Below are positions 58,901 through 64,000 of a stretch of 64,000 nt of DNA, piece after piece; the stretch's first letter is position 1, and each line of letters opens with the position of its first letter. The translations under genes were made by a program, and so were the position numbers. The stretch is taken from assembly GCA_902702965.1 (NCBI GenBank), contig CACRXP010000620.1, positions 58,078 to 122,077 on the forward strand, given 5' to 3'. The notes below the pieces were generated by a model. The model made no database searches, was not told the DNA's origin, and saw only the letters and a program-made list of their open reading frames with translations. Source of the stretch: Spirometra erinaceieuropaei. Its lineage: Eukaryota > Platyhelminthes > Cestoda > Diphyllobothriidea > Diphyllobothriidae.

Positions 58901-60096
58901 TTTCGTAAAAGAGTAGCCTCATGGCGCCTTCATCTGTCATCCTCACAACGCGACCGTTCACTCGCATATTTATGTGCTCCAACGTGGCGGAGGTGTTCAA
59001 CCTGCTAACGTACTCCAAAAGCCAAGTGCTTGGGATCAGTTCTTGATGCTTCGTCTTTTGTATCTTTTGAAGGCATTTTGAGTGCCGCCTTCTCGCTTAA
59101 CCTTGGTATTCTCCAAGTCTCCTCGCCGTGGAGAAACGCTGTGAGGACAACAACCATGTGCATTTTATGTTGAGGTATATGTCTCGGCGATTTCAGACCG
59201 AGGATCGCAGTCTGCCTAACACATGGTAGTTCGTTCATCACAGACCTTGCGACCATCGCCGTCCGGTAAAGGGCACTCGGGATACTTATGTGTGAATTTC
59301 TCTGCTGGGAACCAGACTAGCGCAACTCTCGTCTCACTGTCTTCTCTCACCGACGATATTTTTTGAGAAGACGGTGTGTAACTTAGTGATTGGTGTGCGT
59401 TCGGTATCCGACAAAGTCACCTTCGCCTGGTTCTCCACCTCGCACGAAACGGCCATAAAAGATAAGTTGGAAAGCGTCTGTGCGGCAATGGGCAAGGCCT
59501 CATGCCACCTCATCGCAGTCCAAATAAGACGTGTCATAGGCTAGTGTGGGCTCCTCTTTCGGTCTAGCATAGCAGTGGTGTAGCCTGTTCGGGGAGCCCT
59601 ACCAGTGAGTTATTTAAATATGTACCTACGTCTAAAATTATGTGCATCTATACCCATCACTTACCACGTTTCTGGCTTTGCAAACTCTCTACTACCACTA
59701 TTCCAAACCTATCAGTCTTGCTGATGTAGACCCTATCGCATCTGCGAGGTCCTTTCATCTGCTCGAGCTCCATTCCTTGTTGATTGGTGTTTGGGTTTAG
59801 ACTCTCTGCTTCATTACACTGCATGCTATGATCGCCTTATTCTCAAATACAATATCTGCTGGCCGTCTTGATTGCATACCAGTGTAGCGTATCTCCCTGT
59901 CCCTCTCGTCTGGGACTTTTTATCGACGCCTTTTCTTTTTTTCCTTGTTCCAATTCTCAGCCTTCGGCAGTTCCTCCTGCGCTCAACACGGCCCAAGTGG
60001 AAGCACTCCGCCAGGCCTTTATCAAGGTGTCCGGCACTGATGGGCAAATCACCGCCGATGAGCTGGTGGACATACTCAATGTAGCCTTTACTAAGG
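31810..60096 (+). CDS. Calpain, classical large subunit (11 exons, 3' end missing)
   Basis: Calpains are calcium-activated cytosolic cysteine proteases. Joining exons 31810-31914, 32360-32692, 33076-33145, 33223-33475, 34634-34886, 37252-37418, 45494-45663, 45968-46131, 49321-49532, 54408-54444 and 59961-60096 gives 1900 nt (633 codons plus one base) with no stop; all introns are GT-AG and all phases agree. Domains: N-terminal extension (1-110), protease core (about 115-400) with Cys172 in GDCW, His329 in RGHAYS and Asn353 in IRNPWG, C2-like domain III (about 415-575), linker, then the start of the penta-EF-hand domain (about 600 on). The Cys-His and His-Asn distances (157 and 24) equal those of mammalian calpain-1. 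Classical calpains have about 700-760 residues, so roughly 100-130 are missing, presumably beyond 64000. Confidence 0.93.
32360..32692 (+). CDS. Calpain exon 2 (N-terminal extension to start of protease core)
   Basis: Acceptor TGTTATAG, donor GTTCGT, 111 codons, phase 0 both ends. It contains a Gly-rich stretch ([17 protein letters not shown]) and ends with [16 protein letters not shown] and WKRPT, the conserved opening of the calpain protease core. The long extension before this point is not found in mammalian calpain-1. Confidence 0.9.
33076..33145 (+). CDS. Calpain exon 3
   Basis: A 70-nt exon (acceptor CTCTCTAG, donor GTAAGT) encoding [20 protein letters not shown] and three further residues, ending in the first base of the Gly codon of GDCW. 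Confidence 0.9.
33223..33475 (+). CDS. Calpain exon 4 (catalytic cysteine)
   Basis: Acceptor TCCTACAG, donor GTACGT. The exon starts inside [12 protein letters not shown], with the nucleophile Cys172, and runs through [12 protein letters not shown] and [13 protein letters not shown], all hallmark calpain core blocks. Ends in phase 2 inside a Lys codon. Confidence 0.95.
33476..34633 (+). other. Calpain intron 4
   Basis: A 1158-nt GT-AG intron. Nothing recognisable inside. Confidence 0.8.
34634..34886 (+). CDS. Calpain exon 5 (catalytic histidine)
   Basis: Acceptor CACTTTCAG, donor GTATGC. It encodes [30 protein letters not shown] and ends with [15 protein letters not shown], containing His329. 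Ends in phase 0. Confidence 0.95.
34887..37251 (+). other. Calpain intron 5
   Basis: A 2365-nt intron with no recognised repeat or exon. Acceptor CACCTTTACAG. Confidence 0.8.
37252..37418 (+). CDS. Calpain exon 6 (catalytic asparagine)
   Basis: Starts [18 protein letters not shown], with Asn353 of the triad, and ends inside the Trp codon of DADGEFW, completed by the next exon. The donor GTTTGT is weaker than the others but is the only one that keeps the frame and the family pattern. Confidence 0.92.
42528..42680 (-). mobile_element. SINE head and body, minus strand
   Basis: Read on the minus strand: CATGGCTCAGTGGTAGAGTG (A box) near 42665, a B-box-like CGGATCGAATCCC near 42610, then GGCTGAGGACGGCTAATAAG near 42570 and GCCAGAAATTTCTG. 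The tail module is absent. Confidence 0.75.
42695..42845 (+). mobile_element. SINE tail module flanked by inverted repeats
   Basis: Plus-strand tail sequence (GGTCGCTATGTGACCGCC, AAGGCGCAACGGGACGAG, CCTGATCGGTGAACGC) is preceded by TTCACTGATCAGGTTAC (42718-42734), the inverted complement of its own end GTAACCTGATCGGTGAA (42811-42827). It probably arose from two SINE tails in opposite orientation. Confidence 0.7.
42840..42860. repeat. (ATGC)n simple repeat
   Basis: TATGCATGCATGCATGTATG tract directly after the SINE tail. Confidence 0.7.
44815..45310 (+). repeat. Foldback-type dispersed repeat, intronic copy
   Basis: Aligns with 14370-14880 in the same orientation at roughly 70% by eye. Shared blocks are AAAAGATTACTTAAGTTG (44858), TTCCGGCCGCC (44955), GATTTTCGGTGCTCTTATA (45022) and the final region near CATACGGGGCTCA (45280). 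The opposite arm seen at 14950-15190 was not found here. Confidence 0.7.
45494..45663 (+). CDS. Calpain exon 7 (end of core, start of domain III)
   Basis: Acceptor TTCCTAG, donor GTGAGT. It begins by completing Trp394 and reads [20 protein letters not shown], the end of the core and the junction to the C2-like domain, then [14 protein letters not shown]. Ends in phase 1. Confidence 0.95.
45968..46131 (+). CDS. Calpain exon 8 (domain III)
   Basis: Acceptor TTTTGTCAG, donor GTAAGT. Encodes [19 protein letters not shown], an acidic stretch typical of the calcium-responsive loop of domain III, then [20 protein letters not shown] and IGFMVYA. Intron 7 before it is only 304 nt. Confidence 0.95.
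49165..49290 (+). mobile_element. PLE 3' remnant just before a splice acceptor
   Basis: The sequence from 49216 to about 49285 matches 26671-26745 (TATTCGAGTAAGAATCC, GAAACGTCAGGCCAATAAAT, TCTTGCTCCAGTCATCGC), the 3' end of the second PLE type. No coding part is attached. It ends about 30 bp before exon 9. Confidence 0.7.
49216..49249 (+). ncRNA. Hammerhead-like motif, decayed copy
   Basis: CAGATTA takes the place of CTGATGA, and the stem is reduced to about ATTC/GAAT. The second half, GAATCC, GAAAC, GTC, is intact. It is a degraded member of the motif found at 6534-6567 and 26671-26704, with no expected activity. Confidence 0.45.
49321..49532 (+). CDS. Calpain exon 9 (end of domain III)
   Basis: Acceptor CATCTACATTAG, donor GTACGT. 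The start is fixed by the phase 0 end of exon 8. It encodes [38 protein letters not shown] and [14 protein letters not shown], the strongly conserved end of the C2-like domain. The frame stays open past the donor, but the translation then loses the family pattern. Confidence 0.92.
49998..50045 (-). mobile_element. SINE body fragment
   Basis: On the minus strand it reads TGACTGGTAAACGGAAGATA followed by GCTAAAAATGGCCATTTCAG, matching the SINE body in a decayed form. Confidence 0.5.
50162..50240 (+). mobile_element. tRNA-like fragment
   Basis: An A box (ATAGCTCAATAGGTGGAGCA, 50171) and a degenerate B box (CCAGTTTGAATCTCAGC, about 50223) are present, but no closing acceptor stem. It is likely a tRNA-derived SINE head rather than a tRNA gene. 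Confidence 0.5.
51918..52495 (+). repeat. Duplicated intron block, copy 1 (ends at gap)
   Basis: From TTGTGTACATTGTCTTTACT to TTGTAATCCTGCCACC this block is repeated at 53042-53552 with only scattered mismatches. It contains about 80 bp (around 52273-52350) missing from copy 2. It stops exactly where the run of N begins. Confidence 0.9.
52496..52760. other. Assembly gap (265 N)
   Basis: Run of 265 undetermined bases between the first duplicated block and a SINE. Confidence 1.
52773..53040 (+). mobile_element. tRNA-derived SINE, full modular copy
   Basis: This is the most complete copy in the window. Head: A box GTGGCTCAATGGTAGAGCG (52779) and B box GGGTTCGAATCTC (52821). Body: GGCTGATGACGGCTAATAAG (52865), CCAGAAATGGCCATTC, then TTGTCTTTGTCGGT. 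Tail: GTCGCTGTGCGACTGCC, AAGGCACAACGGAACGAG, CCTGATCGGTGAGCGCCCAC. It sits directly before the second duplicated intron block. Confidence 0.88.
53042..53552 (+). repeat. Duplicated intron block, copy 2
   Basis: Matches 51918-52495, with about 80 bp missing at about 53392. Unlike copy 1 it continues into unique intron sequence (TCAAGTCATAATTGG) without a break. Confidence 0.9.
54408..54444 (+). CDS. Calpain exon 10 (37-nt linker exon)
   Basis: A very short exon with acceptor TTTTATATTCCAG and donor GTATGT. Its single leading base completes the Glu codon left open by exon 9, and it ends in phase 0, as exon 11 requires. It encodes [12 protein letters not shown], a linker between domain III and the EF-hand domain. 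Its length (1 modulo 3) is exactly what is needed to join exons 9 and 11, which is the main support besides the splice sites. Confidence 0.75.
54974..55002. repeat. GGC/GAC trinucleotide repeat
   Basis: Imperfect run of GGC units passing into GAC units. Confidence 0.7.
58870..59290 (-). mobile_element. RTE-like LINE C-terminal relic
   Basis: On the minus strand the frame 59256-59005 contains [19 protein letters not shown], matching the VVL..LLYGAETW pattern after the RT of RTE-like LINEs. After a frame change near 59020, the strand reads [24 protein letters not shown] (given as key block GRVVRM, DE, LLFY), matching the usual GHLVRM.DERLPKRLFY pattern. The RT itself is not recognisable. A minus-strand frame at 59334-59537 may be part of the same relic. 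Confidence 0.6.
59961..60096 (+). CDS. Calpain exon 11 (start of penta-EF-hand domain)
   Basis: Acceptor CAATTCTCAG, donor GTACGT, 45 codons plus one base. It encodes [20 protein letters not shown], then [20 protein letters not shown], the first EF-hand of the penta-EF-hand domain (compare the conserved ADEL block). It shows that this is a classical EF-hand calpain. Ends in phase 1, so further exons must follow. Confidence 0.9.
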
Positions 60097-63000
60097 GTAC
60101 GTTTAAATAGCACAACTCCTTTCCCGCCCCCGCCATCCCCCGCTCTTCCTCTCTAAACCGCAATTCAGTGTTATTTACCCTCTGCGCTACCCAGTTTGTT
60201 TTCCTTAAGTTATCAGTTGCTTCTCATGGGCTAGTTTGCATGTTTCCCGCGCCGCCCTGTAGCCACTTTTTCTGTTGTCGCTCACCAACTTCCGATAATT
60301 TTACGGAATTCCTTAATACCCCTTTCCCTCGACCGGTCCTTCAACATTCCCCGATGCTTACTTGTTGCTCTCACAAGCGGTCACCGCTACGTATATTCTT
60401 ACTGTTTGTGTTGGTACGCTGTCGCCCCTGCTTGTTGACTTGACTTGCAGGCATCCGTTGCATTAAAATTTCCGCGCTCTCGCCTTTCACTCGGAATGGA
60501 TTTTCGGGTTTTTTCTTTAATGTATGTGCGCACTGTAGCCGTGTTTGTATGTGTGTCTGTGTGTATTTTGTAGATTTTTTAAATTCCCGCATGGTAAAGT
60601 TTGTCCTCAGGTGCGTCCCCCTCGTCCTTTGTACGTTGGATGACGTTTCGTTGTTTTCTTTGCTAATTATGGTCTATGTTTACCGGGTCCGAAACTTTAC
60701 TTGCCTATGCGGCGCATCAGGTTTATTTACCCACGATTTTTACCTCTGTCGCAAAGCCTTATACGATAAGACTGACCTGATGTATCTCACCCTTGTCATA
60801 CTGGAGACAGATTAGTGAAGGGCATGAATTTGCCGCCAGTCGGTTTCCTTAAGCCGTAATAAGCGAAGTCTGCGGCCATGCTTACCTACTAGCAATTTCT
60901 TTTCGTACGTCCGTAGGGCAAGGTGAATAATTTCATAATCTTGAGCCACGTAGCGCAAATCATCACCTTGCGTCAGAATTTTATCTAATTATTAACGTGG
61001 CAACAGAATGAAAGACTATCTGGGAGTTGATCGGTGTAGGGGGATCGAGTTGGCTATTGATCAGCAAATTCGTTGAGATTCACCCCACATCAGCCGAGGT
61101 CTAAGACCTAATTCATGGTTGGTGACTGCCACCATGGTCAACTCAGCCAATCATAGGTGCAAGACGTAGTCGATTGATTGGTTTTTCCACTCAAGCAGCT
61201 CATTTTGTTGATTCCTGCGTGTCTCTGATAATGAACTCGAGATTTAACACCAGATACTTTTCCTGATGCTCGACACTTTTTTCCTCGTTTGCACTAGTAG
61301 GCTTTACTCGGATTCATATCTCTCCTACGATAGTCCTATACTTTCCCTTTTATTTTGCCCTCTTCTACATCTGACGTAGTATTACGCCATTTCTCCCCCG
61401 TCCTCGGTAGTTCCCGACTTCCAGAAAAATCAGGGGACCATCGAAAGTGACCAACCCGCGCGTTCTTTTTACAGACCCATTGTGTCTTTAGCTACGTCAA
61501 TTTTCGATGTAAAAACCACGCGTATACCAAGGTTGCGTTTTTCTGATTTGGCTAACGAGCCATGACCTTCTGTCAAAACCTCGTCACTTAACATCTTTCT
61601 GGGGGCCTTATTACAGACTTCAACTTTTCAATCTGACGGACAAGTTTATCTTTAGTTCATATTATTTGTCCCGGCATCTTGCACACCTCATTTTCGGCAC
61701 GACATACGTGACCTTGAGTGGGCTCGATGGCTTTAAATCTCGTAGTTGGGAGATACCACCATCTGTCCCACAGTGCCGGTAATTTTTTAGAATCCGTTTT
61801 TCCTTTCCAGAATCTGTCGCTTTTATCGCGAATTTAGGTTTTTCACTAGAGTGTTGTCTTGGTAAACTCAAAGCGAAGTCATGAGTATAGTCTCTGCCAA
61901 CCATGATGTCTGCCACGTACGTGCCCTGAACCCTCAAGCTCACTCGCCATTAATGAGATTTAGGCTTTTTCTTTACAGTATTATGTAATGGTCGTCAAAA
62001 TTTTGATTTTTCGACGCACACTGTCTGGGTCTACGGGGTCTCCCCACTGTTTATTCTTCACGCACTCTGATGCGTCAGGTTACTTTTCGAGCTCGATTTT
62101 GCTCAAGTCATTTCCAGTATTCCATTGGGCCACAGGTGCGGACTGCAAACAGTGGGAGTTGATTTCTCTAAACAGTGCGGCTTTTAAGTCGTATTTTTAA
62201 TCTTGAAGGTTCTTCCGGCGTAGACTAGATAGATTGGAATTTGTCGTCGTCAGCCAGTGGTGGCGAGCAATAACTAGTCTATTTGTCAGTGTCTTATGGC
62301 TTAAGTGGTAATTTACATGACGAGGTCTTATTATCGGTTGGCAGCATCGTAACAGACAAAAACACTTCTTATCAAATACTCGCTTTTAATATACCCGTTG
62401 TGACAAGAATGACGATTGTTTACAGCAGTCGAAAGTGTTTGGTTCTCTGGTTTGTACGCTTTTGGAAATATTGCTTCCTGGTAGGTGAAAAGTAAAAAAG
62501 AAAAGAGTAAATGCGACGACGGCTCACAGGTCACAGCGCGTGCTTTCAGTAACAAACGAGTATCTAACAATCGTCGTTTTTTGTCATTTTTTGACATCTG
62601 TCCTCCCTTTGTAGTGCCCACACGTTTGGCTCTGGTAACTCTCTGACCTTCTTAACCCAGAATTTTTCGGCCTTTGGGATTTTACGGAAGGTCTAGTCGT
62701 TGTTGCTGTGATCGTGCAGCACTTTGCTTACATCGTCGCTACTAAATCAGCCGATGAATTCGCCACCGCGCCCTGGGTACCGCAAACGCCAGAAACAACA
62801 GTGGGAAAACTAGACCTGCCAACGATATGGTGGGTATGGAATAATCGGTTTAGTTGAGACAACCCCGTTTATGGAAGATGCTTTTCACCGAAGTATCGTT
62901 TAAGCACGTTAGCCGGTGTTCATTGCACTCGAAATACCCCTTCGCCTCTCGACGACCCGAATTTCATGAAAGGAGAAATCCTGCGCTTATCATTGGACCT

Positions 63001-64000
63001 GCATTCTGATACTGGAGACCTTTCCTTGGTGATAACGAACCAGCGGATACAAATCGTTCGGAAATTTGCAGGCAACATTGATCAAACAGAAGCAGAAGTG
63101 CCCTCATCCCACCCTATTATGAGTCAATGCGACTGCCTCCCAGTCTGCATTAGCTCAAACGGCCAGGTGACTGTTGTCACCATTGCCTGTGACCGGCGCA
63201 CTATTGGACAAGGGCCAACGATGAAGCAGACCTTGAAAACATTGGAGGCTCTCGACCACTCGAGGGCACGAGTTGGCGATACTCTGCTGCCAAAATGTCT
63301 TTTCGAAGTGCGACATAAATCACTATAATGTGCCACAATCATCTAAAGAAGCCATACAGGAGCGTCAAGAAGGGATGCTGAAAAATATCCCGAGGGACCA
63401 AACAAACATCGAACCTCCATGACTGGCAAAATAGCATTGAGCACCCTGACAATGATGCCTACAGAGGATGCGGCATCAGAGTAAAGCCTATTAAGTACAT
63501 ACTTGTAAACTGACTTGAGCCCTATTGCATTCGGGATCCAGACTGAGCGTCCTTGAGGCGACATCCAACTCCTAAAAGACGCTGATCACCCTGAAACGGT
63601 TGTAAACATGTGTCGGTATTGCCCAACCGCTTAGTGGCCTGCAGTCTGGGGTGCCCAAGACCTTTCCCTGCTTGTACAATAAAGTGTATTTTTGGCCACT
63701 GGACAGCCATCATCAGGCGTAACCTACCTTCAGACCTCGCAGACGTCGTCATAACCAATCACTCAGCCATCAAACCTTCGCCCAATAACGACCGGACCAC
63801 GCAGACTCACTTACCTCTGCTGCCTCTATGAAGTATAGTGAAGGCAGTGTTAGGCATGGCGGCTGCAAACCTGGTCACACGCACGCTGCTCACTCCGTTG
63901 TTCACCACAATTTCACCATCAGACTCCCATTCTCGCTGTCCACTCAGAGATTACTGCGATGCCCAGAGTTGGTTTCCTGCTGAGCAGCAGCAGCACCGTT
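60097..64000. other. Unassigned 3' interval, probably calpain intron 11
   Basis: No exon with EF-hand pattern (DxDxSG loops) in the required phase could be found, so the remaining calpain exons probably lie beyond 64000. The plus-strand frame 62966-63328 has no recognisable motif. Confidence 0.5.

Larger units (their letters stand above)
54445..59960 (+). other. Calpain intron 10
   Basis: A 5.5-kb intron containing a trinucleotide repeat near 54978 and an RTE-like LINE relic on the minus strand near 58870-59290. Other open frames have no recognisable product. Confidence 0.7.

Noticed and set aside
60433..60520. Next calpain EF-hand exon after GACTTGCAG
   Set aside because: The phase fits, but the translation (GIRCIKISALSPF) lacks any EF-hand pattern.
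1..64000. CRISPR arrays, operons, bacterial ribosome binding sites
   Set aside because: The window is eukaryotic with spliced genes; no regularly spaced repeats of this type were seen.

Overview
This is eukaryotic genomic DNA: genes are split by long introns and most of the window is degraded retroelements. The combination of Penelope-like elements (PLEs) of two types, CR1/Jockey-like and RTE-like LINE remnants, and a tRNA-derived SINE family with short multi-exon genes points to a flatworm, most likely a tapeworm (possibly a diphyllobothriidean). That assignment is inference from recognised family features; no search was run.

Layout. Positions 1-6.6 kb are a retroelement nest: a minus-strand PLE reverse transcriptase head-to-head with a plus-strand PLE tail, a decayed minus-strand LINE, a SINE and a second decayed PLE. 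At 8.26-18.32 kb there are three plus-strand exons of one unrecognised gene whose reading phases fit together; its proteins are rich in Ser, Pro, Gly and Ala, and its 5' part lies outside the exons found. From 19.2 to 29.5 kb is another repeat-dense interval: a LINE 3' end with a (TTATC)n tail, SINEs, a PLE tail followed by a well-formed hammerhead ribozyme, a PLE fragment with an intact GIY-YIG endonuclease ORF, and LINE crumbs.

From 31.8 kb to beyond the right part of the window lies a classical calpain gene on the plus strand. Eleven coding exons (31810-60096) were assembled by hand; every junction has GT-AG ends and compatible phase. They give 633 codons: an N-terminal extension, the cysteine protease core with Cys172, His329 and Asn353, the C2-like domain III, a 37-nt linker exon, and the first part of the penta-EF-hand domain. 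The remaining EF-hands were not found and are probably beyond position 64000. The introns hold SINEs, a foldback-type repeat, a PLE/ribozyme remnant 30-100 bp before exon 9, and an assembly gap flanked by a near-duplicate of about 0.5 kb that looks like two alleles placed in tandem.

The most interesting signals are RNA-structural. One hammerhead ribozyme with a full core and paired stems lies at 22301-22383, bracketed by direct repeats. A second hammerhead-like motif occurs three times (6534-6567 minus, 26671-26704, 49216-49249), and two of its copies have different but still complementary stem II arms.
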